Source: Mycolicibacterium sp. (GTDB lineage: Bacteria; Actinomycetota; Actinomycetes; Mycobacteriales; Mycobacteriaceae). From it: a DNA stretch of 50,930 nucleotides. Position numbers and translations under genes: made by a program. Below, piece after piece: positions 39,534 through 48,134 of the stretch. The stretch's first letter is position 1, and each line of letters opens with the position of its first letter. The stretch spans positions 1 to 50,930 of the forward strand of contig NZ_JAEMTA010000034.1 in assembly GCF_016462545.1 (NCBI RefSeq), given 5' to 3'. Below the pieces are notes generated by a model. That model saw only the letters and a list, made by a program, of their open reading frames with translations. It was not told where the DNA came from and did not search any database.

Positions 39534-40508
39534 CTAGGGAGTGAGCACCACCCGGGTGCCCGACGGCTCGGCCGCGGTCCAGGCGTCGGCGACCTCCGAC
39601 AGTGGCCGCACCAGCGTCCGCAGGCTGAGGTCGCCCGCAGCGATCATCGCGAAGAGTCTGGGTAGCGCCTGGGTGCGGGTGCGCAGCATCACCTCGGGCG
39701 CTACGCTCCCGATCCCGATGCCCGACAGGGTGATTCCCGTGCCGCGCACGGTGCCTGCCGACAGCGTGATCGTCGGGCCGGCCATCGAACCGATCTGGAC
39801 GTAGCGGGTGGCGTGGAAGTGTGCGGCGGGGTGGGCGGAGCCCAACGCCGAGAGCACCTGTTCGGCGGGTTCGCCCCAGAGGTAGTCCAGCACCGCGTCG
39901 AAGGGCCGGTCGGCATGGCGCTCGGCGACCCGCTCCGCGACGTCCTCGTGGCCCAACACGACGGCGTCGTCGGCGCCGACCGTTCGCAGCCAGTCGAGGC
40001 GCGCGACATCGCGGCCTGCGACGACGACACGTTCGGCGCCGAACACCGACTTGGCGAGCTGCACGGCCGTCGAGCCGGTGACGCCCGTGGCGCCGAGCAC
40101 CAGGACGTGAGCACCGGGGCGAAGCGCCGCACCGTGTTCGAGTGCCATCCACGCCGACAGGCCGGGATTCGGCACGGCAGCAGCGGTGATCGAGTCGACG
40201 TCGTCGGGCAGCGGGTATGCGCCGTCACGGCTGATCAAGGTCCGCTCCGCCATCATGCCGTAGGGGGCGAGCGCGCCGGTGTAGACGCGGCGGCCGTCGT
40301 CGAGCCGGGCGACGCCGTCGACACCCGGGATCGCGGGCAACTGAATCTCCCTGCTGGCGTAGTGCTTTCCCGAGACCAGGCCACGGCTCAGATTCGTCAG
40401 GGCGGATGCCTCCACCGTGGCGACGACGGCTCCGTCGCGGGCGGTGGGTTCGGGGAAGTCGGTGTACTCCGGGATCCGTCCCCAGTCGTCGACCACTGCT
40501 GCCTTCAT
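39534..40508 (-). CDS. Zinc-independent MDR quinone-oxidoreductase-like protein
   Basis: A 324-residue medium-chain dehydrogenase/reductase. The N-terminal GroES-like domain (MKAAVVDDWGRIPEYTDFPEP) lacks the zinc Cys/His ligands. The Rossmann motif VLGATGVTGSTAVQLA is followed by GRDVARLD, suggesting NADPH. It probably reduces quinones or enones. GAGGGAA precedes the ATG. It is divergent from a MarR regulator with palindromic operators between, so it is the likely regulatory target, perhaps induced by its own substrate. Confidence 0.85.
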   Translation of the reverse strand: MKAAVVDDWGRIPEYTDFPEPTARDGAVVATVEASALTNLSRGLVSGKHYASREIQLPAIPGVDGVARLDDGRRVYTGALAPYGMMAERTLISRDGAYPLPDDVDSITAAAVPNPGLSAWMALEHGAALRPGAHVLVLGATGVTGSTAVQLAKSVFGAERVVVAGRDVARLDWLRTVGADDAVVLGHEDVAERVAERHADRPFDAVLDYLWGEPAEQVLSALGSAHPAAHFHATRYVQIGSMAGPTITLSAGTVRGTGITLSGIGIGSVAPEVMLRTRTQALPRLFAMIAAGDLSLRTLVRPLSEVADAWTAAEPSGTRVVLTP

Positions 40509-40524
40509 GGCGTTCCCTCGTTTC

Positions 40525-40597
40525 CGTAGATATGGTTTCGTTGGAAACAATCTACGAGGCGTCGTTGGTAATGGCAAGATGGTTTCCGTGAAAACCA
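40525..40597. promoter_or_regulatory. Two MarR-type operators between divergent genes
   Basis: Site 1 is the 32-bp palindrome 40525-40556 with outer arms CGTAGAT/ATCTACG and inner GGTTTC/GAAAC. Site 2 is TGGTTT-N6-AAACCA at 40580-40597, over the regulator's start codon. Their centres are 48 bp apart. They probably bind the adjacent MarR protein, giving repression of both genes. Confidence 0.65.
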
Positions 40598-41106
40598 AGT
40601 CGGCGCTGATCGCGGAGATCGACGAACTGGTGCGCGCCGTCGGCGACAAGTTCGACGTGTCGATGAGCCCAGACGAGGAGGGCGATGCCGAACGCGATTT
40701 CATGGCGGCGCGCTGTCCCCCGCGGCTGGAGGCAACCGTCCGCTCGCTGCCGACGCTGTCGATGCACCTGCTTGCGGCGATCTCGGAGGGGCCCGTCAGC
40801 GTGGTCGGCCTCGCGGCCAGGTCCGGGCAGTTGAAGGGCACCGTCTCCAAGCACGTGCAACGGCTCGTGGCCGAAGGCTTGGTGGCGCGTCTGCCGATTC
40901 CCGGGAATCGGAAGGAGGTCGAGCTGGCTCTCACCGACGATGGCCACACGGTGTCGACGGCGCACGACGAGTTGCACCACGAGATGGCCGTCGGGCTACA
41001 CGACTTCCTGAAGGCCTATGGCAGCACTGACCTGCGGGTTCTCGTCACGGTCCTGCTGGATCTGGTGTCGAGTGAGAAGGTCGGCGTGCGGCTAACCCGT
41101 CAGTGA
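40579..41106 (+). CDS. MarR family transcriptional regulator
   Basis: A 175-residue winged-helix regulator. The recognition region is VVGLAARSGQLKGTVSKHVQRLVAEGLVARLPIPGNRKEVELALTDDG, a typical MarR wing ending in ALTDDG. The N- and C-terminal helices form the dimer interface. ATG at 40579 or GTG at 40588 could be the start; both lie within operator site 2. Probably represses itself and the divergent oxidoreductase. Its 3' end overlaps phoU by 7 bp, tail to tail. Confidence 0.85.
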   Translation: MVSVKTKSALIAEIDELVRAVGDKFDVSMSPDEEGDAERDFMAARCPPRLEATVRSLPTLSMHLLAAISEGPVSVVGLAARSGQLKGTVSKHVQRLVAEGLVARLPIPGNRKEVELALTDDGHTVSTAHDELHHEMAVGLHDFLKAYGSTDLRVLVTVLLDLVSSEKVGVRLTRQ

Positions 41107-41768
41107 GGCGCGGGAACGGCTTCCTCGTCGGGGAACTGACCGGTCACCTGGAAGATGACGCGCCGCGCCACCTCGACAGCGTGGTCGGCGAAGCGCTCGT
41201 AGAAGCGACTCAGCAATGTCACGTCGACCGCAGCGGTGACGCCGTGCTTCCACTCCCGGTCCATCAACACCGAGAACAGGTGGCGGTGGAGATCGTCCAT
41301 CGCGTCGTCCTCTTCGCGGATGCGTGCGGCCTTCTCCGGATCCCGGGTGACCAACACCTCTTGAGCGCTGGAACCGAGATCCACTGCGACCCGGCCCATT
41401 TCGGCGAAGTAGCCGTTGACCTCTTCGGGCAGGGTGTGTTGGGGATGGCGACGCCGGGCGATCTTCGCCACGTGCAGCGCCAAGGCGCCCATCCGGTCGA
41501 CGTCGGCGACGATCTGGATCGAGCTGACGATGGCGCGGAGGTCACCGGCGACGGGAGCCTGCAGTGCCAGCAACACGAAGGCCGCTTCCTCCGCGCGTGC
41601 GCTCATCGCCGCGATCTGCTCGTGGTCGGTGATGACCTGCTCGGCGAGCACCAGGTCGGCCTGCAGCAGAGCCTGGGTGGCGCGCTCCATGGCAACGCCG
41701 GCCAGGCCGCACATCTCGCCGAGCTGGTCTGTCAGGGCAGCCAGTTGCTCGTGGTAGGCGGTACGCAT
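41100..41768 (-). CDS. phoU: Phosphate transport regulator PhoU (PhoY2-like)
   Basis: A 222-residue all-helical protein of two PhoU repeats. Each has the metal-binding E/D-rich motif: ADVDRMGALALHVAKIARRR and SRFYERFADHAVEVARRVIF. It links the Pst transporter to the SenX3-RegX3 system and restrains the Pho response. TAGGCT ends 6 nt before the ATG, so the mRNA is probably leaderless, and a PHO box lies ~45 bp upstream, implying feedback control. Confidence 0.93.
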   Translation of the reverse strand: MRTAYHEQLAALTDQLGEMCGLAGVAMERATQALLQADLVLAEQVITDHEQIAAMSARAEEAAFVLLALQAPVAGDLRAIVSSIQIVADVDRMGALALHVAKIARRRHPQHTLPEEVNGYFAEMGRVAVDLGSSAQEVLVTRDPEKAARIREEDDAMDDLHRHLFSVLMDREWKHGVTAAVDVTLLSRFYERFADHAVEVARRVIFQVTGQFPDEEAVPAPH

Positions 41769-41774
41769 GTCCCA

Positions 41775-41831
41775 AGCCTACGGGCTGGGCAGCACGATCG
41801 TCACGACCTCCAGGGTGAACGAACGGTGAAT
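41775..41831 (-). promoter_or_regulatory. PHO box and leaderless promoter of phoU
   Basis: On the minus strand ATTCACC-GTTC-GTTCACC (41831 down to 41814) is an 11-bp-spaced PHO box. TAGGCT (41780 down to 41775) is a textbook -10, 6 nt before the phoU ATG. Confidence 0.7.
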
Positions 41832-41859
41832 GCCACCTGCCGCGATGGTGCGGTGGACG

Positions 41860-43845
41860 TCATTCGCAGGTGGTGTCGGCCGCGTTCGTGACCGTCAGAT
41901 CCTCCGGAAGGTGGCTGGTCTCACTGCTGCGATCGTGCACGACGTGGACCTGCACCGATGATCCGCTGGGCGACGGGGCGTTGACCGCGTTGAAATCGGA
42001 GCCCAGGACCACCCGGATGACACTGCCCATCCCGGACACGCGCTCGATGGTGGGAATCTCGGGATTCGCGAACGACGACGCCACGGTGGCGGCAGCCTGC
42101 TCGTTGCCCGAGGAGAAGAACACGGTCGTGGAGTTCAGCGGGCCCGGGTAGTCGTCGGGCGTGTCGACGTTGAAGCCGTGTTGCTCGAGGTCGCTGGCAG
42201 CCGTCGACGCCAGGCCGTCCTCGCCGGTCGAGTTCGAGACGCGCACGGTGATGTCACCCGGGCTGGTCGTGACCGCGTCGACGAGCTCGCCATTCGCATC
42301 CGAGGGCGAGGGCGCCGGCACGGCCGCCTCGGGCGTCTCGGGCACCGGGGTGTTGTCGGCGTTCTTCTCCTCGGGCAACGGATCGTCGTTGATGATCGCG
42401 TCGAACAACGCCTTCATGTCATCCGTGCGCGGCACTTCGTTGCCGTATTCGTCGGCGTACCCGACCGTGGGCACGGTGACGAACGTGATGCGTCCCGCAT
42501 TGACGCCCTGAACGGACTGACCGAGGTCGACGAGGTCCTTGGTCTGGATGTTGTCGACGTAACTGTCGTTGATGAACATGTTGACGACGTTGTTGAGCTT
42601 GCTCAGCGAGAAGAACGTGTCCTTGGAGATCAGTGAGCGCAGGAGGGAGGACAGGAACAGCTGTTGGCGCTTGATGCGGCCGTAGTCGCCGTTGGTCTCG
42701 GTGGTGACCTGCCGGGCGCGGACATACTGCAGTGCGGTGTGCCCGTCGATGATCTGCCTACCCGCGCTGGCGAGGACGGTGCCGAGTTCGTAGTCCTCGA
42801 GCGGGGTGGTGCTGCAGACCTCGACGCCGCCGAGCGCATCGACCATCTTGGCGAACCCGGCGAAGTCGACGGCCATGAAGCGGTTGACCGAGAGCCCCGA
42901 CAGCTTCTGGATGACCTTGACCAGACACTTCGGGCCGCCGACCGCGTAGGCGGAGTTCAGCTTGGTCTCGGTGTAGACCTTGTCCATGCCGTAGACGGGC
43001 GAGTCCGGATCGGTGGCGGGTCCGTAGGTGCTGGTGGTCGGATCCCAGTGCTCGCACTCCATGGGAGTGATCGAGAGATCGCGCGGAAACGACACCGCCA
43101 CAACGCGTTTGCGGTTGGCGGGGATGTTGACCAGCATGATGGTGTCCGAGCGGGCCCCGGCCGCATCATCCGTGGACCCTGCGCCCATGTCGCTGTTCTG
43201 TCCGATGCGGCTGTCGGTGCCGACGATGAGGAAGTTCTCGTCGCCGAACTGTGCGCCGGGGTCGATGATGTCGCGGGAGTTGGGGTCCAGGGCCGCCACC
43301 TTGTTGAGGTTGTCGTTCTTGGACGACTGCCATTGCCAGGCGGCGCCGGTCAGTGCCAGCGCGAGGATCGCGATGATCGCCGCCGCGGCGCGACCCATGA
43401 CCATCGCCGTGCGCCTACCGCGATGCGAGGCGGGCGCGACGGGTTCGCGGGTGGCGCCGATGCGCTCGGGCGTGGCGGGTTCCCGCCGAAGGCTCGTCAG
43501 GATGGGCAGTTCCGAAGCGTGCGCCGGAACGACGGGAATGATCTCCGTGTCCGGGTCGCGATCGCTCTCGGCGGTATCGCGATGGTGTCGCGGTTCGTCG
43601 TCCTTGTCGGGTGCCGTCCCGGAGATCTTGGCGATCAGGTCGGCGACCGTCACCCCGTCGGTGTGGTTGCCCGCGGCGGGAGTGGACGGCGCGTCGGAAA
43701 TCCGTGACCGCTCCCACGGCGCGGCGCCTGGTGCCGGCCGCACCGATCGGGTAAGCCAGTCATTGCCGGGCTTGGCGGCGCGTGACTCGTCGTCGGACGG
43801 CTCCGGGGACCGATGACCGGGAGCGGCGTGGTCGCCGTCACTCAT
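41860..43845 (-). CDS. LytR-CpsA-Psr (LCP) family cell-wall ligase
   Basis: A 661-residue protein with a long charged cytoplasmic N-terminus (~1-145), one TM helix (~147-170, AAAAIIAILALALTGAAW), an LCP domain (~200-430) and a LytR_C domain (VRVSNSTGEDGLASTAASDLEQHGF) near 540. LCP residues include FLIVGTDSR, ARSDTIMLVNI, VSFPRDLSI and QYVRARQ. LCP proteins attach arabinogalactan to peptidoglycan. Corresponds to Rv0822c. The last ~60 residues are Ser-rich and variable. Confidence 0.92.
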   Translation of the reverse strand: MSDGDHAAPGHRSPEPSDDESRAAKPGNDWLTRSVRPAPGAAPWERSRISDAPSTPAAGNHTDGVTVADLIAKISGTAPDKDDEPRHHRDTAESDRDPDTEIIPVVPAHASELPILTSLRREPATPERIGATREPVAPASHRGRRTAMVMGRAAAAIIAILALALTGAAWQWQSSKNDNLNKVAALDPNSRDIIDPGAQFGDENFLIVGTDSRIGQNSDMGAGSTDDAAGARSDTIMLVNIPANRKRVVAVSFPRDLSITPMECEHWDPTTSTYGPATDPDSPVYGMDKVYTETKLNSAYAVGGPKCLVKVIQKLSGLSVNRFMAVDFAGFAKMVDALGGVEVCSTTPLEDYELGTVLASAGRQIIDGHTALQYVRARQVTTETNGDYGRIKRQQLFLSSLLRSLISKDTFFSLSKLNNVVNMFINDSYVDNIQTKDLVDLGQSVQGVNAGRITFVTVPTVGYADEYGNEVPRTDDMKALFDAIINDDPLPEEKNADNTPVPETPEAAVPAPSPSDANGELVDAVTTSPGDITVRVSNSTGEDGLASTAASDLEQHGFNVDTPDDYPGPLNSTTVFFSSGNEQAAATVASSFANPEIPTIERVSGMGSVIRVVLGSDFNAVNAPSPSGSSVQVHVVHDRSSETSHLPEDLTVTNAADTTCE

Positions 43846-43905
43846 GTCCTGTCGGCCTCCGACTGTCGGGAACGCCGCGCCGCATGGCGCGCCAATCTGC
43901 TTCGA

Positions 43906-43928
43906 CTGCTATCTAGTTCTTCTAGCAG
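43906..43928. promoter_or_regulatory. Small palindrome upstream of the LCP gene
   Basis: CTGCTA and TAGCAG arms with nested CTAG repeats form a short palindrome ~65 bp before the LCP start. A TTGACG follows 5' on the minus strand but no good -10 fits. The rest of 43846-44052 shows nothing further. Confidence 0.3.
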
Positions 43929-44052
43929 CACGTCAAGGACTCCGCTAGTCGGAGCCCGTCGTAGTTGACCCATCGTACTGAGACAACCTCAGTTGGAGCC
44001 AGTCAGCGAAGGCGTCGGTGCAGTCTCGATGACGTCTCGCTACCGAGACGAA

Positions 44053-45165
44053 TCAGCCTCCGGAGTGCATGACGTCAGCCCCGGTCGGCACCGTGCAGTC
44101 GTCCGGATCGCTTAGCCAACCCTCGGGGAGGGCGACCGATCCAGGGGAGCCCTGGCGTCCGCGAGGACCCTCGGCGGCACGGGGGAACGGTACGTCTGGA
44201 TCGAGTTGCGACAGTAGGTCGTCGAGCTCGGCGAGTGTCTTGACCAGCGCCAGCGCTCGTCGCAGGTCGGCGCCGGCAGGGAAGCCGTGTAGATACCAGG
44301 CGACGTGTTTGCGGATGTCGCGCATGCCCTTGTCCTCGCCGAAGTGATCGGCGAGGAGTTCGCCATGGCGGCGCGCGATGACGGCGACCTCGCCGAGCGT
44401 CGGCGGGGTCGGGGACACGCTTCCGGTGAACGCCGCGGACAGCTCGGCGAACAACCACGGCCTGCCGAGGCAGCCTCGGCCGATCACGACTCCGTCACAT
44501 CCGGTGACCGCCATCATCTTCAGCGCGTCGTCGGCGTCGAAGATATCGCCGTTGCCCAATACGGGAACGCTGGTGACGTGCTGTTTGAGCTCGGCGATCC
44601 GATCCCAGTCGGCGCTGCCCGAGTACCGCTGCGCGGCGGTGCGGGCGTGCAATGCGACCGCGGCCGCGCCCTCCTGTTCGGCGATCCGACCCGCATCGAG
44701 GTGAGTGTGGTGATCGTCGTCGATACCGATCCGGAACTTCACGGTGACGGGCACGCGGGTGCCTTCGGTGGCTCGGACCGCAGCGGCCACGATCTGACCG
44801 AAGAGCTTGCGCTTGTACGGCAGGGCCGCGCCGCCGCCGCGGCGGGTGACCTTGGGTACCGGGCAGCCGAAGTTCATGTCGATGTGGTCGGCCATGTCCT
44901 CGTCGACGATCATCTTCGCCGCGGCGTAGGTGGTCTGCGGGTCGACGGTGTAGAGCTGCAGCGACCGGGGCGACTCCTCGGGTCCGAACGTCGTCATGTG
45001 CAGCGTCGCGGCATTGCGCTCGACCAGCGCGCGAGCCGTCACCATTTCGCAGACGTAGAGCCCGCTGACGGTGCCGGCGCGCGCGAGTTCGAGCTCACGA
45101 CACAGGGTCCGGAATGCCACGTTGGTGACCCCCGCCATCGGGGCCAGCACGACGGGACTGCGCAA
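44053..45165 (-). CDS. dus: tRNA dihydrouridine synthase (DusB/NifR3-like)
   Basis: A flavin enzyme that reduces uridines in tRNA D-loops. SPVVLAPMAGVTNVAFRTLCRE, NFGCPVPKVTRRGGGAALPYKR with catalytic Cys, VTVKFRIG, HARTAAQRYSGSADW and GNGDIFDADDA are diagnostic. The start is a problem: the only ATG/GTG/TTG in frame before this is TTG at 45165, yet the family strand IGPFAL is encoded just upstream in the same open frame, which runs back into desA1. The real N-terminus is probably a few residues longer. Confidence 0.88.
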   Translation of the reverse strand: MRSPVVLAPMAGVTNVAFRTLCRELELARAGTVSGLYVCEMVTARALVERNAATLHMTTFGPEESPRSLQLYTVDPQTTYAAAKMIVDEDMADHIDMNFGCPVPKVTRRGGGAALPYKRKLFGQIVAAAVRATEGTRVPVTVKFRIGIDDDHHTHLDAGRIAEQEGAAAVALHARTAAQRYSGSADWDRIAELKQHVTSVPVLGNGDIFDADDALKMMAVTGCDGVVIGRGCLGRPWLFAELSAAFTGSVSPTPPTLGEVAVIARRHGELLADHFGEDKGMRDIRKHVAWYLHGFPAGADLRRALALVKTLAELDDLLSQLDPDVPFPRAAEGPRGRQGSPGSVALPEGWLSDPDDCTVPTGADVMHSGG

Positions 45166-45206
45166 TGCGAACGGCCCGATGTGAAGGGCCGCCGGCTTCG
45201 CTGCGG

Positions 45207-46211
45207 CTAGGACGCTGCCGATGACGACACCAGGAGATTCTTCATGGCCTTCTTCTCGGCCATCTTGCGCTCACGTTCGAGCCGACGTTCCTTGGCCACC
45301 TCGAACTTCTGGCAGGTGTCCTCGAGCTCCTCCACCAGCTTGCCGAGGTCGTCGCGCATTTCCGCGGCCTCGCCGGTGAAGTCCTCACGCTCGAAGATGC
45401 GCCACTTCTTCAGCACGGGCATCACCACGTCGTCGAGGTGGATGCGCGGGTCGTACACGCCGCCGACGGCGATGACGACGGCCTTGCGACGGAATTCGGG
45501 CACGGTGTAACCGGGCATCTTGAAGTTGCGCAGCACCCGGTGCAGGGACTTCATGGCCTGGTTGGGTGCGAAGTCGAGGCCCGCGGCACTGACGTCGCGG
45601 TAGAAGATCATGTGGAGGTTCTCGTCGGCCGACACGCGTTGCAGCAGCTGGTCGGCGACCGTCTCGTTGCAGGCCTTGCCGGTGTTGCGATGCGACACCC
45701 GGGTGGCCAGTTCCTGGAACGTGACGTAGATGACCGAGTCGAAGAGGCTCTCGGCGAACATCTCACCCTGCGGGCCTTGGCCGGGGCTGAACCCGCGGGT
45801 GACCTGCTCGACGCGGAGTTCTTCGAGCTCCAGCGGATCGATGGCGCGTGTGACGACCAGGTAGTCACGTAGGGCGATGCCGTGCCGGTTCTCCTCGGCA
45901 GTCCAGCGGTTGACCCAGAAGCCCCAGGGGCCGTCCATGCTGAAGTTCATCGCGATCTCGCGGTGATACGACGGCAGGTTGTCCTCGGTCAGGAGGTTCT
46001 GCAGCATGGAAACCTGCGCGACCTCGGACAGTTTCGACTGGTCGGGATCCCAGTCCTGGCCGCCGAGCGCGTAGTAGTTCTTGCCGTCCGACCACGGGAT
46101 GTAGTCGTGCGGGTTCCAGTCCTTGCGCATCCGCATGTGGCGATTGATGTTCTCCTCGACCACCGGCTCGAGTTCGTGCAGAAGCTGCAGGTCGGTCAAT
46201 TCGCTCGACAT
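45207..46211 (-). CDS. desA1: Acyl-ACP desaturase DesA1
   Basis: A 334-residue soluble di-iron desaturase. The two iron motifs are EENRHG (106-111) and DENLHM (196-201), with the additional Glu in the preceding helices. It puts the first double bond into meromycolate or fatty acyl-ACP chains, an essential part of mycolic acid synthesis. GGGAGGG lies 4 nt before the ATG. The promoter has an inverted repeat at the start site. The frame of dus runs on directly from its 3' end. Confidence 0.95.
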   Translation of the reverse strand: MSSELTDLQLLHELEPVVEENINRHMRMRKDWNPHDYIPWSDGKNYYALGGQDWDPDQSKLSEVAQVSMLQNLLTEDNLPSYHREIAMNFSMDGPWGFWVNRWTAEENRHGIALRDYLVVTRAIDPLELEELRVEQVTRGFSPGQGPQGEMFAESLFDSVIYVTFQELATRVSHRNTGKACNETVADQLLQRVSADENLHMIFYRDVSAAGLDFAPNQAMKSLHRVLRNFKMPGYTVPEFRRKAVVIAVGGVYDPRIHLDDVVMPVLKKWRIFEREDFTGEAAEMRDDLGKLVEELEDTCQKFEVAKERRLERERKMAEKKAMKNLLVSSSAAS

Positions 46212-46230
46212 GAACCCTCCCAGTTATCTG

Positions 46231-46278
46231 TACCTGTTGGTAGCACGCAATATATCTGTGTCCTCCGGTGACATTCAA
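46231..46278 (-). promoter_or_regulatory. desA1 promoter with operator-like inverted repeat
   Basis: On the minus strand TTGAAT (46278-46273), an 18-nt spacer and TATATT (46254-46249) form a good promoter. TACCTGTTGGTA (46231-46242) is an inverted repeat at the expected start site. By family knowledge desA1 is repressed by the TetR-type MadR in mycobacteria; this could be its site. Confidence 0.6.
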
Positions 46279-46426
46279 GTTCTGCACCGGGAAGTGTTGC
46301 GAAATCGTCATGGTCAGCGCATCTGGCGCTGTGTCCGAAGGGTAGTATTCCGGCGGGGGTCAACCCGCCCTGGCAAACGCGGTTCGCCGGAGATGTGCCC
46401 AAGCTGTGACGAAAGGTCCCACCTGC

Positions 46427-46888
46427 GTGAAGAACATCTTGGTTGTCGGCGTCGGTGCGCTTGGATGTGCGGCCGCGGCCATCGCGCTGAGCAGTGGCAT
46501 CGCGTCCGCCGATGATGGCGTCGTCGGGCAAACCTACAAGGATGCCAAGGCGGCACTCAGTCAGCAGGGGTTGACGCCAGTCGTCGCGTCTACCGTTGGG
46601 GATCGCAAGGATTGGGACAGCTGCATCGTCACCAGTGCCACGCGGGCGCCTGGTCTCGACGGGTTCGGCAACCAGTCCTCGGGCAAGATGAACGTCAACC
46701 TCAACTGCTACTCCACCTACGGCACCGCTTTGTGGCCGGGATTCTCCATCCAGAGTCCCGAGGGCCGGAAGATGCACGACGCCGACGTCGCAGCAAAGCA
46801 GCAGGCGCAGGCCGAACAGGCCGCTGCTGCCCAGCAGTCCCAGGACGAGCAACTCGCTGCCGCCAACGCTCAGCAGGGCGGGGAGTAG
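46427..46888 (+). CDS. Secreted PASTA-like protein, paralog 1
   Basis: A 153-residue exported protein. The signal peptide ends ...SGIASA with cleavage before DD, about residue 28. The mature part starts with a PASTA-like unit (VVGQTYKDAKAALSQQGLTPVVAS), has two Cys (SCIVTS and NLNCYS) and ends in an Ala/Gln-rich helical tail. GTG at 46427 gives the best signal peptide. TAGTAT (46343-46348) is a possible -10, and GGCGGG/CCCGCC (46352-46369) forms a hairpin in the leader. Same length and layout as the next gene. Confidence 0.75.
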   Translation: MKNILVVGVGALGCAAAAIALSSGIASADDGVVGQTYKDAKAALSQQGLTPVVASTVGDRKDWDSCIVTSATRAPGLDGFGNQSSGKMNVNLNCYSTYGTALWPGFSIQSPEGRKMHDADVAAKQQAQAEQAAAAQQSQDEQLAAANAQQGGE

Positions 46889-47014
46889 GCGCTCGCCCGC
46901 CGCCCGAATCTGGCTTCCCTGCCAGCTGTGTGGAGGAGTGCTGCGCGTGTGCTGGGACGGCGGTACTATCCCGCGAGCAAGGCATTGCGACTCCGCGGAC
47001 AGATAGGGCTAGAA

Positions 47015-47476
47015 GTGAAGAAGCTCATCGTTATTGGTTCTGGCGCCATCGGCGCGTTGGCTGTGTCGGGGCTTCTTGGCGGAGGTGTGGCATCCGCGGA
47101 CGACTACGCGGGCCAGACGTACTCCGATGCCTCGTCCGCAGCCAGTGACGCCGGCCAGACCGTGGTGATCGCCTCGCGCGTCGGCAGCACGCTCTCCGAG
47201 GGTGACTGCCTCGTCGATCGCTCGCAGACCGCGCCCTTCACCAGCGCCAACGATGGCAGCCGGGTGGCGAATACCGTGCAGTTCTACTTGAACTGCAACG
47301 GCGGCTTCGCCACGGCCACGACGCCGGGCCTCTCGGTGGCCAGTCCTGCGGGTCGTGCCGCCAAGTCTGCCGCGGACGAGGAAGAGGCCAAGGCAGAGGC
47401 CCAAGCTGCCGCGGCGCAAAACGAGCAGGACCAACTCGCCATGGCGGGCCAGACCCCGGGCGCGCCAGGCGCGTAG
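47015..47476 (+). CDS. Secreted PASTA-like protein, paralog 2
   Basis: A 153-residue exported protein with a 28-residue signal peptide (MKKLIVIGSGAIGALAVSGL, then LGGGVASA) cleaved before DD. AGQTYSDASSAASDAGQTVVIASRVG aligns with paralog 1, as do the two Cys (GDCLVD, YLNCNGG) and the acidic/Ala/Gln tail. TACTAT (46964-46969) gives it a separate -10. GTG at 47015. Probably a recent or maintained tandem duplication. Function unknown. Confidence 0.75.
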   Translation: MKKLIVIGSGAIGALAVSGLLGGGVASADDYAGQTYSDASSAASDAGQTVVIASRVGSTLSEGDCLVDRSQTAPFTSANDGSRVANTVQFYLNCNGGFATATTPGLSVASPAGRAAKSAADEEEAKAEAQAAAAQNEQDQLAMAGQTPGAPGA

Positions 47477-47479
47477 CCG

Positions 47480-48064
47480 CTAGTGGCTCGACACCCTGCT
47501 GAGCAGCATGTCGACGCAATAGTCGATGAACTGTTCGCGGGTGGTTGCCAGTCGGCCGTTGAGATAGGCCGTGAACAGCGCCGTCAGTGCACCCACGAGT
47601 CCGGTAGCCGCCATTGCCTGAATGGCGGGGTCGGTGATCCTCGTCAGTTTGTGCTGCAGCAGGTCGATGAAGCTGGGCATCCACTCGGCGCCGGACTTCG
47701 TGAGCACGGGCTCCCGCTCCGGGGCGATCAGCAGCACGCGCCCGCGCACGGGGTCGTCGACCATCAGGGTGACGAAGCGTTCGACCGCGTCGCGCGGGGT
47801 GGTGGAGGACATGAGGGCCGTCATCGCGGTGTCGCAGACGTGGTCGTATACGGCTCGGACGAAATCGTCTCTGTCGGTGAAACTCTCGTAGAAGTAGCGT
47901 TCGGTGAGGGCGGCGGTCTTGCAGACGGCACGGACGGTCAGGGCCGAGCCGGCCTCGCCGCCGAGGACGTCGACGCCTGCCGTGATGAGTTCGTCGCGCC
48001 TGAGCGCCTGGCGGTCTTGCAGTGGTACGCCTGACCAGCGGCCGCGTCGTTGACCGGAAGGCAC
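47480..48064 (-). CDS. TetR family transcriptional regulator
   Basis: A 194-residue regulator. The helix-turn-helix is SALTVRAVCKTAALTERYFYESFTDRDDFVRAVYDHV, the usual TetR form; the C-terminal helical domain would bind a hydrophobic ligand. The GTG start has TAGGAGA upstream. Divergent from the MpaB-type oxygenase by 70 bp, which is its probable target. Confidence 0.88.
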   Translation of the reverse strand: MPSGQRRGRWSGVPLQDRQALRRDELITAGVDVLGGEAGSALTVRAVCKTAALTERYFYESFTDRDDFVRAVYDHVCDTAMTALMSSTTPRDAVERFVTLMVDDPVRGRVLLIAPEREPVLTKSGAEWMPSFIDLLQHKLTRITDPAIQAMAATGLVGALTALFTAYLNGRLATTREQFIDYCVDMLLSRVSSH

Positions 48065-48134
48065 ATCTCTCCTAAGCTCGCTATGACAACGCCCGTAGTC
48101 AGAATCTTCTCCGTCGGCCCCAGGAAGGTCACCA

